Positions 23,860 through 34,223 of a stretch of 64,000 bases of DNA are shown piece by piece. The stretch lies in the NCBI RefSeq assembly GCF_000016425.1, contig NC_009380.1, positions 2,174,144 through 2,238,143 on the forward strand. The letters are read 5' to 3'. This DNA is from Salinispora tropica CNB-440 (GTDB lineage Bacteria; Actinomycetota; Actinomycetes; Mycobacteriales; Micromonosporaceae). A program made the translations under genes and the position numbers. Under the pieces are notes generated by a model. That model was not told the origin of the DNA and made no database searches. It saw nothing but the letters and a program-made list of their open reading frames with translations. Positions within the stretch are counted from its first letter, which is position 1; every line of letters begins with the position of its first letter.

Positions 23860-24975
23860 GTGAAGGTCGGCATCCCACGTGAGATCAAGAATCACGAGTA
23901 CCGAGTGGCGATCACGCCCGCGGGGGTCAACGAGTTCGTCCGCGCCGGCCACCAGGTCTTCGTCGAGTCCGGCGCCGGCGTCGGCTCCAGCACCAGCGAC
24001 AAGGACTTCGCCGCCGCCGGCGCCACGATCCTCCCCACTGCCGACGAGGTGTGGGAGAGCGCCGAACTGGTGCTGAAGGTCAAGGAGCCGGTCGCGGAGG
24101 AGTACCACCGGATGCGGTCGGGCCAGGTCCTCTTCACCTATCTGCACCTGGCCGCCTCCAAGGAGTGCACCGACGCGCTGCTGGACCGCGGGGTCACCGC
24201 CATCGCATACGAGACGGTCGAGCTGCCGGACCAGTCGCTGCCCCTGCTCGCCCCGATGTCCGAGGTGGCTGGCCGGCTCGCCCCGCAGGTCGGCGCCTAC
24301 CACCTACAGGCACAAGGCGGTGGACGCGGCGTGCTGATGGGCGGCGTCTCCGGCGTGTACGCGGCGAAGACCGTGGTCATCGGTGCCGGCGTCTCCGGGA
24401 TGAACGCCGCCGCCATCGCGCTCGGCCTCCAAGCCGAGGTGCTGCTCCTGGACAAGAACGTGGCCCGGCTGCGTCAGGCCGACGCGATCTACCGGGGTCA
24501 CCTGCAGACGGTCGCCTCCAACGCATACGAGATCGAACGGGCGGTGGTCGACGCGGACCTGGTCATCGGCGCGGTGCTGGTGCCCGGGGCCAAGGCGCCG
24601 ACCCTGATCTCGAACGAACTGGTTGCCCGAATGAAACCGGGCAGTGTGCTGGTCGACATCTCCATCGATCAGGGGGGCTGCTTCGAGGACTCGCGTCCCA
24701 CCACCCACGCCGACCCGACGTATCCGGTGCACAGGTCCGTCTTCTACTGCGTGGCGAACATGCCGGGTGCCGTGTCACACACCAGCACCTACGCGCTGAC
24801 CAACGTGACCCTGCCGTACGCCCTGGAACTGGCCAACTTCGGTTGGCGGGAAGCGCTGCGTCGGGACTCCGCGCTCGCGCTGGGCCTGAACACCCACGAC
24901 GGCCGGGTCGTCTACGGCCCGGTCGCCGACGCGCACGGCATGGCCACCCTGCCGTTGGCCGAGGTGCTGGCCTGA
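23860..24975 (+). CDS. ald: Alanine dehydrogenase
   Basis: 371 aa. NAD-dependent interconversion of alanine with pyruvate and ammonia. The family opening MKVGIPREIKNHEYRVAITP is followed by the catalytic Lys in VLKVKEP and His in YLHLAASK, and then by the NAD loop VIGAGVSGMNAAAI. The GTG start has GAAGGGG upstream. The 290-bp upstream gap should hold its promoter. It is inserted between the Nudix gene and xerD compared with mycobacteria, where ald lies elsewhere. Confidence 0.95.
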   Translation: MKVGIPREIKNHEYRVAITPAGVNEFVRAGHQVFVESGAGVGSSTSDKDFAAAGATILPTADEVWESAELVLKVKEPVAEEYHRMRSGQVLFTYLHLAASKECTDALLDRGVTAIAYETVELPDQSLPLLAPMSEVAGRLAPQVGAYHLQAQGGGRGVLMGGVSGVYAAKTVVIGAGVSGMNAAAIALGLQAEVLLLDKNVARLRQADAIYRGHLQTVASNAYEIERAVVDADLVIGAVLVPGAKAPTLISNELVARMKPGSVLVDISIDQGGCFEDSRPTTHADPTYPVHRSVFYCVANMPGAVSHTSTYALTNVTLPYALELANFGWREALRRDSALALGLNTHDGRVVYGPVADAHGMATLPLAEVLA

Positions 24976-24993
24976 CGCGGCGGCGAGTCAACC

Positions 24994-25971
24994 ATGACGG
25001 CCGAGGCCGAACCCGATCCCGCGCCGGCCCTACGCCGCGCCGTCCGCGGCTACCTGGACCACCTTGCCGTTGAGCGGGGACTCGCGGCGAACACACTCGC
25101 CTCGTACCGTCGGGACCTGGCCCACTACCTCGACACCCTCGCGTCGATCGGGGTGACCGATCTGGCGTCGGTCGCCCCGGGCCAGGTGGAAGCCCACCTG
25201 GCCCGGCTGCGCGTCGGGAACGAGGGACGCCGACCACTCGCGGCGTCCTCCGCGGCGCGGGCCGTCAGCGCCGTGCGTGGCCTGCATCGCTTCGCGCTGC
25301 GCGAGGGCCTGACCGGTGCGGACCCGAGCCGTGATGTCCGCCCACCGGCGCCGCCCCGCCGGCTGCCCCGGGCGCTGCCCGTTGACGACGTGATCCGGTT
25401 GCTGGAAGCCGTCGGCCCGGTCTCCGCCGCCGGCGGGCAGGCGCCACTCGGGCTGCGTGACCGGGCACTGCTGGAGTTCCTGTACGGCACCGGCGCACGG
25501 ATCTCCGAGGCGGTCGGCGCCGCCGTTGACGACCTCGACCTCGACGCCGGCGCGGTACTGCTGCGGGGCAAGGGCGGGCGGAACCGGCTGGTCCCGATCG
25601 GCGGGTACGCCGTGGCTGCGCTGCACGCCTACCTGGTGCGCGCCCGCCCCGGCCTCGCCGCCGCCGGCGGAGGCACCCCGAGGGTCTTCCTCAACTCCCG
25701 CGGCGGCCCGTTGTCTCGGCAGGGCGCCTGGACGATCCTGCGGAATGCCGCCCGGCGGGCCGGACTGTCGGACGTCGGGCCGCAGGCCGTCTCCCCGCAC
25801 ACCCTGCGTCACTCCTACGCCACCCACCTGCTCGACGGTGGCGCCGACGTGCGCGTGGTGCAGGAACTACTCGGCCACGCCTCGGTCACCACCACCCAGG
25901 TGTACACGCTGGTCACTGTCGAACGGCTCCGTGAGGTGTACGCGACAGCCCACCCGCGGGCGCTCGGTTGA
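24994..25971 (+). CDS. xerD: Tyrosine recombinase XerD
   Basis: 325 aa chromosome-dimer resolution recombinase. The N-terminal SAM-like core-binding domain covers residues 10-100. The catalytic domain has Arg in [11 protein letters not shown], the [12 protein letters not shown] box, [12 protein letters not shown] and the tyrosine near residue 305. Synteny with the Rv1701 region and proximity to parA/scpAB support XerD rather than XerC or a phage integrase. An N-terminal 15-residue extension is not conserved in the family. Confidence 0.92.
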   Translation: MTAEAEPDPAPALRRAVRGYLDHLAVERGLAANTLASYRRDLAHYLDTLASIGVTDLASVAPGQVEAHLARLRVGNEGRRPLAASSAARAVSAVRGLHRFALREGLTGADPSRDVRPPAPPRRLPRALPVDDVIRLLEAVGPVSAAGGQAPLGLRDRALLEFLYGTGARISEAVGAAVDDLDLDAGAVLLRGKGGRNRLVPIGGYAVAALHAYLVRARPGLAAAGGGTPRVFLNSRGGPLSRQGAWTILRNAARRAGLSDVGPQAVSPHTLRHSYATHLLDGGADVRVVQELLGHASVTTTQVYTLVTVERLREVYATAHPRALG

Positions 25972-26139
25972 TGGGTGTGACACGCCGGACCGGTGCTGAG
26001 CGGCCTGCTCGCCGGTGGCGTACAGTCAGGTTCGGCGCGGACCTGGCGGAAGTGACGCGGCCAGGATTCGCGACGGCGTCGCGAAGGACGTCGGTCGGCT
26101 CCGACGCCGGTGTGGCCGTCGGGAGGGGGCAACGAAGAC

Positions 26140-27063
26140 ATGGTTGGCAACGGTGGCCGTGCCGAGACCTGGACGTCGGAGCTCCGCGAGCAGCAGTCCA
26201 CACTCGGCACTGACCTGGGCCCGGCAGATCCGGCCGCCTACACGACGCGGAAGCCGATCCCCGAACCGATGCCGACCGATCGGCATGGCCCCGCCCGTAT
26301 CATCGCGATGGCGAACCAGAAGGGCGGCGTCGGCAAGACCACCACGACCATCAACCTGGGCGCCGCCCTGGCCGAGTACGGCCGCCGTGTGCTGTTGGTC
26401 GACTTCGACCCGCAAGGTGCCCTCTCGGTCGGTCTGGGGGTAAACCCGCACAACCTCGACCTGTCGGTCTACAACCTCCTCATGCAGGACGACGTCACCT
26501 GCGACGATGTGCTGATCAAGACCGATGTGGCCGGACTGCACCTCCTTCCGGCCAACATCGACCTCTCCGCCGCCGAGATCCAACTGGTCAACGAGGTCGC
26601 CCGGGAGATGGCGCTGGCGCGGGTACTGAAGAGTATCCGCAAGGACTACGACTTCATCCTGATTGACTGCCAGCCCTCCCTGGGCCTACTGGCGATCAAT
26701 GCGCTGACCGTTTCCCACGGCGTGCTCATCCCGTTGGAGTGCGAGTTCTTCAGCCTCCGCGGCGTGGCCCTGCTGCTGGACACAATCGACAAGGTTCGCG
26801 AGCGACTCAACTTCGACCTGGAGCTCGAAGGCATCCTCGCCACCATGTACGACAGCCGCACCACCCACTGCCGCCAGGTGCTGCAGCGGGTGGTGGAGGC
26901 ATTCGGCGACAAGGTCTACCAGACCGTGATTACCAAAACCGTGAAGTTCCCCGAGTCCACCGTGGCCGGGGCACCGATCACCACCCTTGACCCGGCCTCC
27001 TCCGGCGCGCGTAACTACCGGCAACTCGCCCGCGAGGTGATCGCCGCCCACGCGGAGCGGTAG
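26140..27063 (+). CDS. ParA/Soj-like ATPase
   Basis: 307 aa from ATG at 26140, with GGGAGGGGG upstream though at long spacing; a GTG at 26110 is possible. After about 60 disordered residues comes the deviant Walker A (ANQKGGVGKTTTT), then VDFDPQGALS and DFILIDCQPSLGLLAINAL. It belongs to the solitary ParA lineage encoded next to scpAB in actinobacteria (Rv1708-like). It is distinct from the origin-proximal parAB pair and has no parB beside it here. A role with ScpAB in chromosome organisation is inferred. Confidence 0.88.
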   Translation: MVGNGGRAETWTSELREQQSTLGTDLGPADPAAYTTRKPIPEPMPTDRHGPARIIAMANQKGGVGKTTTTINLGAALAEYGRRVLLVDFDPQGALSVGLGVNPHNLDLSVYNLLMQDDVTCDDVLIKTDVAGLHLLPANIDLSAAEIQLVNEVAREMALARVLKSIRKDYDFILIDCQPSLGLLAINALTVSHGVLIPLECEFFSLRGVALLLDTIDKVRERLNFDLELEGILATMYDSRTTHCRQVLQRVVEAFGDKVYQTVITKTVKFPESTVAGAPITTLDPASSGARNYRQLAREVIAAHAER

Positions 27064-27083
27064 ACCGGGAGTAGGGCGCCCAG

Positions 27084-28163
27084 GTGGTGGACTACGGTTT
27101 GCCGGTGACCGTACTGCCCCTCGACCAGCCCACGCCCCCCGGGGCCAGCAACACCGCCGTCGACGTCGCGACACCCGGCGGCGAGGTCGCCGTCGACGTC
27201 CCGGAGTCCGGCGGTGGGGAGCAGACCAGCGGCTTCACCGTCCGGCTGGCTAACTTCACCGGCCCGTTCGACCTGCTGCTGCAACTGATCAGCAAGCACA
27301 AGCTGGACGTCACTGAGGTGGCGTTGCACCAGGTCACCGACGAGTTCATCGCCTACCTGCGGGCAATGGGCGAGCACTGGGATCTGGACGAGACCAGCGA
27401 GTTCCTGCTCGTCGCCGCTACTCTGCTCGACCTCAAGGCGGCCCGGTTGCTGCCCGCCGCCGAGGTCGAGGACGAGGCGGACCTGGCCCTGCTGGAAGCC
27501 CGGGACCTGCTCTTCGCGCGGCTGCTGCAGTACAAGGCGTACAAGGAGGCGGCGGCGCACATCGCGGTGCTCGAGGAGACCGGCGGGCGGCGGTACCCAC
27601 GGGCGGTCACGCTGGAGCCACGATACGCGCAGGCCCTGCCTGACCTGGTGTTCGGCATCGGCCCGCAGCGGCTACGGGACCTGGCTGTCCGGGTGTTCAC
27701 CCCGACACCGCCGCCGGAGGTGTCCATCGCGCACGTGCACCAGGTCCGGGTCAGCGTCCGGGAGCACGCCGAGATCATCGCCGAGCGGTTACGCCGGGCC
27801 GGGACGGCTACGTTCTCCGGGCTCTGCGCGGACTGCGAGGCCCTCCTCGAGGTGGTGGCCCGCTTCCTCGCCCTGCTGGAACTCTACCGGGAAGGACTGG
27901 TCGCCTTTGCCCAGGAAGAGGCCCTGGAAGAGCTGACCGTACGCTGGACCGGCCCCGTCGAGGGCGGCAGCGACCTGGACATCGACGAGTACGCGGGGAC
28001 GCTGCCCACCACCGGATCCGAGGGGGCTGGGCCGACCGACTCCGTTCCGGCCGACTCCGGGCCCGGGGCGGCAACGCCGCCCCCGGCGACCAGGTCGCAC
28101 CCGGCGGGGGCGGTGCCACCCGGCGGAAGGCCGGCTACGACAGAGGACGAGCGAGATGGGTGA
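27084..28163 (+). CDS. scpA: Segregation and condensation protein A
   Basis: 359 aa kleisin subunit that bridges the SMC heads. The conserved block begins at FTVRLANFTGPFDLLLQLIS (about residue 50), followed by ELAATLLDLKAARLLPA-like helices. The C-terminal winged-helix is followed by an unusual Pro/Ala/Gly-rich tail of about 60 residues. GTG start; alternatives a few codons downstream exist. It overlaps scpB by 8 nt. Confidence 0.9.
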   Translation: MVDYGLPVTVLPLDQPTPPGASNTAVDVATPGGEVAVDVPESGGGEQTSGFTVRLANFTGPFDLLLQLISKHKLDVTEVALHQVTDEFIAYLRAMGEHWDLDETSEFLLVAATLLDLKAARLLPAAEVEDEADLALLEARDLLFARLLQYKAYKEAAAHIAVLEETGGRRYPRAVTLEPRYAQALPDLVFGIGPQRLRDLAVRVFTPTPPPEVSIAHVHQVRVSVREHAEIIAERLRRAGTATFSGLCADCEALLEVVARFLALLELYREGLVAFAQEEALEELTVRWTGPVEGGSDLDIDEYAGTLPTTGSEGAGPTDSVPADSGPGAATPPPATRSHPAGAVPPGGRPATTEDERDG

Positions 28164-29004
28164 CGAGAAACACGGGGACTCCCTGGCCGACCAGGCCGCC
28201 GCGTGGATCCCGCCATGGGAACGCCACCGCGAGACACCGGCCGAACCGGTCGAGGCGCAAGCCGCTGCCGTGCCGCGCGGGGGAGAACCCCACCCCGAAC
28301 CGCCCGGCGCGGCCGAGAGTCACCACCCCGTCGCCGTGCCCGGAGAATCGGCTGGTGCTGGTGTCGAAGCGGGTGCGGGCACGGGAGTAGGCAGGGTATC
28401 GGTACCCGACCGGGGACGGCCCCGCCAACGAGTGCCGGCCCCACCCGTGTCGGTGCTCGACGACGCCGAGCTACGCGCCGCCCTGGAAGCAATCCTCCTG
28501 GTCGTGGACGAGCCGGTTGCCGAAACGACCCTCGCCGACGTGCTGGAGCAGCCGCTTGACCGGGTCCAGGCGATGCTGCACGCCATCTCCACTGGCTACA
28601 CCACCCGTGGGCACGGCTTCGAGCTGCGTCGAGCGGCCGGCGGCTGGCGCCTGTACACCCGGCCAGAGTACGCCGGGTACGTGGAGCGGTTCGTCCTCGA
28701 CGGCCAGACCGTACGGCTGACCCAGGCCGCGCTGGAGACCCTGGCCGTGGTCTCCTACAAACAGCCGGTTACCCGATCCCGGATCTCCGCCATCCGCGGT
28801 GTGAACTGCGACGGGGTGGTCCGTACCCTGGTCTCCCGCGGGCTGGTGGAGGAGTGCGGCACCGAACCGGAAACCGGTGCCCACCTCTACCGGACCACCA
28901 CCCTGTTCCTGGAGAAGCTCGGCTTGGACAGCATCACCGACCTGCCGCCGCTCGCTCCGTTCCTCCCCGACGATGTGGAAGACCTCGCCGATGCCTCGCG
29001 ATAA
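28156..29004 (+). CDS. scpB: Segregation and condensation protein B
   Basis: 282 aa. The ScpB tandem winged-helix core occupies about residues 100-265, with LRAALEAILLVVDEPV and the strongly conserved ALETLAVVSYKQPVTRSRIS followed by IRGVN. The first 95 residues are a disordered Pro/Glu/Ala extension. It partners with ScpA and SMC. It overlaps scpA upstream and rluB downstream (14 nt), so the three are translationally linked. Confidence 0.92.
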   Translation: MGDEKHGDSLADQAAAWIPPWERHRETPAEPVEAQAAAVPRGGEPHPEPPGAAESHHPVAVPGESAGAGVEAGAGTGVGRVSVPDRGRPRQRVPAPPVSVLDDAELRAALEAILLVVDEPVAETTLADVLEQPLDRVQAMLHAISTGYTTRGHGFELRRAAGGWRLYTRPEYAGYVERFVLDGQTVRLTQAALETLAVVSYKQPVTRSRISAIRGVNCDGVVRTLVSRGLVEECGTEPETGAHLYRTTTLFLEKLGLDSITDLPPLAPFLPDDVEDLADASR

Positions 29005-29761
29005 CCGCGCCCCGAAGCCCGACGCGCCCGTCTACACCGGCCCGGAACGCCTCCAAAAGGTGCTCGCCGCCGCCGGTGTCGGTTCTCGGCGTGCCTGCGA
29101 AGACCTGATCTTCCGCCGGCGGGTGACAGTGAACGGCCGGGTCGCCCAGCTCGGCGACCGGGCGGATCCGACCTCCGACACCATCTACGTCAACGGTGAG
29201 CGCCTTCAGGCCGACACCCGTCTGGTCTACCTCGCCATGAACAAGCCCCGCGGCGTCGTCTCCACGATGGCGGACGAGAAGGGGCGGACCGCCATCGGCG
29301 ACTTCCTCGGCAACCGCGTGGAACAGCGGGTCTACCACGTCGGACGGCTCGACGCGGACAGCGAGGGCCTGCTGCTGCTCACCAACGACGGAACGCTCGC
29401 GCATCGGCTTATGCACCCCTCCTACGGGGTGCCCAAGACCTACCTGTGCGAGGTGTCCGGCCCGATTCCTCGTTCGTTGGGCCGGCGCCTCGCCGCCGGC
29501 GTCGAACTGACCGACGGTCCCGCGACCGTGGACGCGTTCCGCGTGGTGGACACGTTGGGCAAAACCGCCCAGGTAGAGGTCACCCTGCACGAAGGGCGCA
29601 AGCACATCGTTCGGCGCCTGTTCGATGCGGTCGGCCACCCGGTGTCACGGCTGGTGCGTACCTCGATCGGGCCGATCCGGCTCGGCGACCTCCGCGCCGG
29701 GCGCACCCGTCGACTCACCAACGCGGAGGTCGCCGCGCTGTTCAAGGCGGTCGGCGACTGA
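28991..29761 (+). CDS. rluB: 23S rRNA pseudouridine synthase, RluB/RsuA family
   Basis: 256 aa from the ATG inside the end of scpB. It has an N-terminal S4 domain (ERLQKVLAAAGVGSRRACED) and then the RsuA/RluB catalytic core with the Asp of GRLDADSEGLLLLTNDG and the KTYLCEVSG and GRKHIVRRLFDAVG blocks. RluB-type enzymes modify helix 89 of 23S. The exact target here is inferred. Synteny matches Rv1711. Confidence 0.92.
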   Translation: MPRDNRAPKPDAPVYTGPERLQKVLAAAGVGSRRACEDLIFRRRVTVNGRVAQLGDRADPTSDTIYVNGERLQADTRLVYLAMNKPRGVVSTMADEKGRTAIGDFLGNRVEQRVYHVGRLDADSEGLLLLTNDGTLAHRLMHPSYGVPKTYLCEVSGPIPRSLGRRLAAGVELTDGPATVDAFRVVDTLGKTAQVEVTLHEGRKHIVRRLFDAVGHPVSRLVRTSIGPIRLGDLRAGRTRRLTNAEVAALFKAVGD

Positions 29762-29932
29762 CGTCGGCGGTGGCGGGTACCGCAGCCGGTAAGCTCCGTG
29801 CGACCCGCTGCGCGGGAGCGGTCGCTCCCCACGGTGCGGCACGAGAGGTCCACACCGTGCCAGGCATCATTATCAGCGGGCGGATACCGCTCGCGGGCGT
29901 GGACCGCGAGGTACGGACTGAGGAGGATTGCG

Positions 29933-30616
29933 GTGGAGGAAAACGTACGGACCGGGGGCTGCGTGGTCGCTGTGGACGGGCCGTCCGGTTCGGGTAAGTC
30001 CACCGTCTCCCGGCGACTCGCGATCGCCCTGGGCGCGCGCTACCTCGACACCGGCGCGATGTACCGGGCGGTCACCTGGGCGGTGCTGCGCTCCGGAGTT
30101 GATCTGGCCGACCCGTCGGCCGTGGCCAAGGTCGCCGGAGAAACCGAGCTCGGCATCGGCACCGATCCCGAGGGATACGGCGTGACCGCCGACGGCGTAC
30201 CCGTCGAGGTGGAGATCCGCGGATCCGAGGTGACCGGGGCGGTCTCGGCCGTGGCCGCCGTACCGGCGGTCCGTTCGTTGCTCGTCACCCGGCAGCGGGA
30301 CCTGGCCGCTGCCGCCGGCCGGATCGTGATCGAGGGGCGCGACATCGGTGCGGTAGTGGCACCCAACGCCGACCTGAAGGTCTTCCTGACCGCGTCCGCG
30401 GCGGCCCGGGCAGCCCGTCGCAGCGCCGAGAACGCCACCGACGTGGGGCACACCGCCACCGACCTGGCCCGTCGGGACCGGCTGGACTCAACTCGCAAGG
30501 CCGACCCGATGGTGCCGGCCCTGGACGCCGTGGTGCTGGACACCACTGAACTCGGCATCGACGAGGTCGTCGTGCGACTGCGGGAGATGCTGGCCGAGCG
30601 GGGTGTGGGTCGATGA
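29933..30616 (+). CDS. cmk: Cytidylate kinase
   Basis: 227 aa from GTG at 29933, preceded by AGGAGG (29921-29926) at 6 nt, which decides the start over longer forms. The P-loop is [17 protein letters not shown], followed by the CMP-binding [35 protein letters not shown] and the Arg-rich lid. It phosphorylates CMP/dCMP. It overlaps der by ATGA. Confidence 0.95.
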   Translation: MEENVRTGGCVVAVDGPSGSGKSTVSRRLAIALGARYLDTGAMYRAVTWAVLRSGVDLADPSAVAKVAGETELGIGTDPEGYGVTADGVPVEVEIRGSEVTGAVSAVAAVPAVRSLLVTRQRDLAAAAGRIVIEGRDIGAVVAPNADLKVFLTASAAARAARRSAENATDVGHTATDLARRDRLDSTRKADPMVPALDAVVLDTTELGIDEVVVRLREMLAERGVGR

Positions 30617-32016
30617 ACGAGCCGAACAGTTGGGTGGAGTGGGTCGACCCCGAACTCGATGTCGACGAGGCCGCGGTTCCGCAGCCGGTGGTGGCCGTGG
30701 TTGGCCGTCCCAACGTGGGAAAGTCGACGCTGGTGAACCGACTGATCGGGCGTCGGCAGGCGGTCGTTGAGGACGTACCCGGGGTGACCCGGGACCGGGT
30801 TCCATACGACGCGCAGTGGAACGGCCGACAGTTCGCTGTCGTCGACACCGGCGGCTGGGAGCCGGATGCGAAGGACCGTGCCGCCGCCATCGCCGCCCAG
30901 GCGGAGTCGGCCATCACCACCGCGGACGTGGTGCTGTTCGTGGTCGACGCGGTGGTGGGCGCCACCGACGTGGACGAGGCGGCAGTGAAGATGCTGCGAC
31001 GTAGCGCCAAGCCAGTGATCCTGGTGGCCAACAAGGCCGACAACAGCTCCATCGAGATGGAGGCATCCGCGCTCTGGTCGCTCGGCCTGGGGGAGCCGTA
31101 TCCGGTTTCGGCGCTGCACGGCCGTGGCTCCGGCGAACTGCTCGACCTCATCTTGGACCGGCTACCGGAGGCACCCAAGATCGTCGAGGACCGTCCGCGT
31201 GGCCCCCGTCGGGTCGCCCTCGTCGGCCGACCCAACGTTGGAAAGTCCAGCCTCCTCAACCGCTTCTCCGGTGAGATTCGGGCAGTCGTTGACGCGGTCG
31301 CCGGCACCACCGTCGACCCGGTGGACAGCCTCGTCGAGATCGGCGGCGAGGCCTGGCAGCTTGTTGACACCGCCGGCCTGCGTAAACGGGTAGGCCAGGC
31401 CAGCGGCACCGAGTACTACGCGAGCCTGCGTACCACCTCGGCGATCGAGGCAGCCGAGGTTGCGGTGGTCCTGCTCGACGCCAGCGAGGTCATCAGTGAA
31501 CAGGACCAGCGAATCCTGTCGATGGTCACCGATGCCGGCCGGGCCCTGGTGATTGCCTTCAACAAGTGGGACCTGGTGGACGCCGACCGTCGATACTACC
31601 TGGACCGGGAGATCGAACGGGAGCTGCGCCGTATTCCCTGGGCGATCCGGCTGAACCTCTCCGCCCGGACCGGACGCGCGGTGGACAAGCTCGCCCCGGC
31701 GCTCCGCCGTGCGCTGGCAAGCTGGGAGACGCGAGTGCCGACAGCGCAGCTCAACGCGTGGCTCACCGCGTTGGTGCAGGCGACCCCGCACCCGGTCCGT
31801 GGGGGACGGGCACCGAAGATTCTCTTCGCCACCCAGGCGGGAGCGGCGCCGCCGCGGTTCGTACTGTTCACCACCGGCCCGCTGGACGCGGGCTACCAGC
31901 GATTCGTGGAGCGCAAACTCCGGGAGGAGTTCGGCTTCGAGGGCAGTCCGATCGAGATTTCGGTCCGCGCCCGGAAGAAGCTCGGTCCCGGCGGTCGCGG
32001 CAAGGCGCACGGCTAA
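30613..32016 (+). CDS. der: Ribosome assembly GTPase Der (EngA)
   Basis: 467 aa. Two tandem GTPase domains: G1 motifs [13 protein letters not shown] (near residue 38) and [13 protein letters not shown] (near residue 208), each with DTGGW or DTAGL and NKAD or NKWD motifs, then the KH-like C-terminal domain. It acts in 50S subunit maturation. The coupled order cmk-der is conserved in actinobacteria (Rv1712-Rv1713). It is the last gene of the core block before the tRNA island. Confidence 0.96.
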   Translation: MNEPNSWVEWVDPELDVDEAAVPQPVVAVVGRPNVGKSTLVNRLIGRRQAVVEDVPGVTRDRVPYDAQWNGRQFAVVDTGGWEPDAKDRAAAIAAQAESAITTADVVLFVVDAVVGATDVDEAAVKMLRRSAKPVILVANKADNSSIEMEASALWSLGLGEPYPVSALHGRGSGELLDLILDRLPEAPKIVEDRPRGPRRVALVGRPNVGKSSLLNRFSGEIRAVVDAVAGTTVDPVDSLVEIGGEAWQLVDTAGLRKRVGQASGTEYYASLRTTSAIEAAEVAVVLLDASEVISEQDQRILSMVTDAGRALVIAFNKWDLVDADRRYYLDREIERELRRIPWAIRLNLSARTGRAVDKLAPALRRALASWETRVPTAQLNAWLTALVQATPHPVRGGRAPKILFATQAGAAPPRFVLFTTGPLDAGYQRFVERKLREEFGFEGSPIEISVRARKKLGPGGRGKAHG

Positions 32017-32139
32017 CCTCACCTCACCCCTCCGTGCCTGGCTAGGAGGGTGGGCGTCGCCACCGAGGGGTGGATACGGGGAACAGAAAGATCGTGCGGT
32101 AGGCTGTACCGGCTGTCGCGGGCAAGCCTGCGGGAGCAT

Positions 32140-32214
<75 letters not shown>

Positions 32215-32220
32215 GCAGTT

Positions 32221-32255
32221 CAAAGGGCACATCCGATTGATGGATGTGCCCTTTG
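32221..32255 (+). terminator. Terminator after tRNA-Pro
   Basis: A 14-bp stem (CAAAGGGCACATCC, 32221-32234, and its complement 32242-32255) with a 7-nt loop follows the tRNA by 7 nt. It also separates the tRNA from the convergent integrase. Confidence 0.8.
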
Positions 32256-32282
32256 ATTATGGCTGGGTGACTAGCTGAGTGA

Positions 32283-33035
32283 CTATGCCTCAGCGCCGAA
32301 GAGCTGGTCCATGGTGATCGCGCCGCTCAAGAGCACCGGTCGAAGCTGGTGCCGGTATACGCCCTCGGTGACGGTCGTACCAGAGTGCCCACAGAGGTCG
32401 GCGATCTGTTCGATGCTCATGCCGCTGTCGGACAGCAGGGACACGAAGCTGTGTCGTAGCTCGCGTGGGGTCCAGTCGCGCGGATCAAGGTCCGCTTTGG
32501 CGACGACCGGGCGGAAGGCCCGAAGAACATTGTGCCGGTCGAGGGCTGTGCCGGCGGTGGAGGCGAAGACGAGGCAGTCATCATCAGGTCGGCCCTGGTG
32601 TTCATGGTGGGCGGTGAGGGCGCTCACGCACCGGGCTGGCAAAGCCAGTGTGCGGCGGGACTTCTTGGTCTTGGTGTCTCCGTCGACGCGGACCGAACGC
32701 CAGACCTGGATGGCTGGTGGCGTTGGTGGGTTGCGGTCCGGGTCGCCCGCCAGGTCAACGCGTGCCCAGGTAAGGGCACGGAGTTCTTCGGTACGTGCGC
32801 CCGTCAGAAGAGAAAGCACGATGTAGGCATGCAGCGAGCTGCCTTCGGCGGCAACCAGGAGCGCCAGGGCCTGGTCGAAGGTGAGCGACTTTGATGGTCG
32901 TCCGCTGCGGCCAGTCGGAACGGCGCAGAGAGCTACCACGTTACGTTTGACCTTGTCTCGCGCCATTGCACGGTTGACCGCGCGATTCAGCAAGGAATGG
33001 AGCAGCCGTAGGGTGCGGGTGCGGGTCTGCTGCAC
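32283..33035 (-). pseudogene. Tyrosine integrase, C-terminal part (N-terminus lost at IS3 element)
   Basis: About 250 residues remain. The start of the frame lies in the IS3 end, so the N-terminal arm/core-binding region is missing. The catalytic domain is intact: Arg in LLTGARTEELRALTW, RELRHSFVSLLSDSG, LCGHSGTTVTEGVYRHQ with the nucleophile Tyr. A normal phage or ICE integrase has 380-450 aa. It faces the tRNA-Pro att site, so it probably inserted the first element. The N-terminal half is not found on the other side of the IS, so DNA was also deleted. Confidence 0.82.
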
Positions 33036-33054
33036 CGATAGGTGACAGTTTCAG

Positions 33055-33939
33055 TCACGCGGCCTGACTGGCCGGTGGGGTCATGATGGTCTCGTACTCG
33101 ATAGGGGTCAACCGGGACAGAGAGTGTTGTCGTCGGCGGCGGTGGTAGGTCCGCTCGATCCAGGTCACGATCGCGGTCCTGAGCTGCTGGCGGGTGGTCC
33201 AGGTCCGCCGGTCGAGGACGTTGTTCTGCAGCAACCCGAAGAACGATTCCATGGCGGCGTTGTCGCCGGCGGCGCCGACTCTGCCCATCGATCCGGTCAT
33301 GTGATGCTGGTGCAGGGCGTGGACGAATTTTCGGCTGCGAAACTGCGACCCACGGTCGGTGTGCAGCACGCAGCCGGCCAGCCGGCCGCGTCGGGCTACA
33401 GCGTTGTGCAACGCGTTGACGGCCAGCCGGGACTTCATCCGTGAGTCGATGGAGTAGCCGACGATCCGCCTCGACCACACGTCCTTGATCGCGCACAGGT
33501 AGAGCTTGCCCTCGCCGGTGCGGTGTTCGGTGATGTCGGCCAGCCACAACCGGTTCGGGCCGTCGGCGGTGAAGTCCCGTTGCACGAGGTCGTCGTGAAC
33601 CGGTGAACCGACCTTGCCACCCTTGCCGCGCTTCTTGCGCTTACCGAAGGCGCTCCACCAGCCATTGTCCGAGCAGATCTTCCACCCGGTGCGCTCCGCC
33701 ATCGCCTGGCCGGCGGCGCGGGCCTCATCGACCAGGAACCGGTACCCGAACTCCGGGTCATCGCGGTGGGCATCGACCAAGGCGTTCGCGCGATGAGCGG
33801 CGACGAGTTCGGCGTCACCGACGGGCCGGCCGAGCCACCGGTAGTAGGGCTGACGAGCGATGTTCAATACCCGGCACGTCACCGCGACGGGGATCCCGTC
33901 GGCGGCCAGCTCGCTCACGAGCGGGTAGAGCCTTTTCCC
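33055..33939 (-). CDS. IS3 transposase OrfB (DDE catalytic part, -1 frame)
   Basis: About 294 residues expressed by -1 frameshifting from orfA at GGGAAAA. It has the rve integrase core with Asp in LWLADITEH, Asp in VLHTDRGSQFRS and Glu in DNAAMESFFGLLQNN, the DD35E triad, and the HTH_21-like segment RANALVDAHRDDPEFGYR before it. The catalytic residues are all present, so the element may be active. The C-terminus (LSRLTPIEYE) is complete. Confidence 0.85.
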   Translation of the reverse strand, partial: GKRLYPLVSELAADGIPVAVTCRVLNIARQPYYRWLGRPVGDAELVAAHRANALVDAHRDDPEFGYRFLVDEARAAGQAMAERTGWKICSDNGWWSAFGKRKKRGKGGKVGSPVHDDLVQRDFTADGPNRLWLADITEHRTGEGKLYLCAIKDVWSRRIVGYSIDSRMKSRLAVNALHNAVARRGRLAGCVLHTDRGSQFRSRKFVHALHQHHMTGSMGRVGAAGDNAAMESFFGLLQNNVLDRRTWTTRQQLRTAIVTWIERTYHRRRRQHSLSRLTPIEYETIMTPPASQAA

Positions 33940-34223
33940 GGCAGATGCGCCTGCGACAAGTAAGCAGCGGCCCGACGCAGGACCTCGTTCTCCTGCTCCA
34001 ACAACCGGATCCGCTTGCGGGCCTCGCGCAGCTCGGCTGACTCGCCACTGGGCGTACCGGGCTTCGCACCAGCGTCGATGTCGGCCTGACGCAGCCACTT
34101 GAACAACGTCATCGGGTGAACCCCGAAGTCCTTCGCGATCTGCTCGACCGTCACGCCCGGCTCGCGGTCACGGGCCACCTGCACGACGTCATCACGGAAC
34201 TCTCGGGGGTAAGGCTTGGGCAC
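33915..34223 (-). CDS. IS3 OrfA (helix-turn-helix, leucine zipper)
   Basis: 102 aa. The HTH region (GVTVEQIAKDFGVHPMTLFKWL) is followed by a Leu-zipper-like coiled coil (ELREARKRIRLLEQENEVLR). It binds the IS ends and supplies the N-terminus of the OrfAB fusion. The canonical heptamer G GGA AAA in its frame (plus-strand 33933-33939) precedes its stop by about 20 nt, so a -1 shift there would enter OrfB. Confidence 0.88.
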   Translation of the reverse strand: MPKPYPREFRDDVVQVARDREPGVTVEQIAKDFGVHPMTLFKWLRQADIDAGAKPGTPSGESAELREARKRIRLLEQENEVLRRAAAYLSQAHLPGKGSTRS

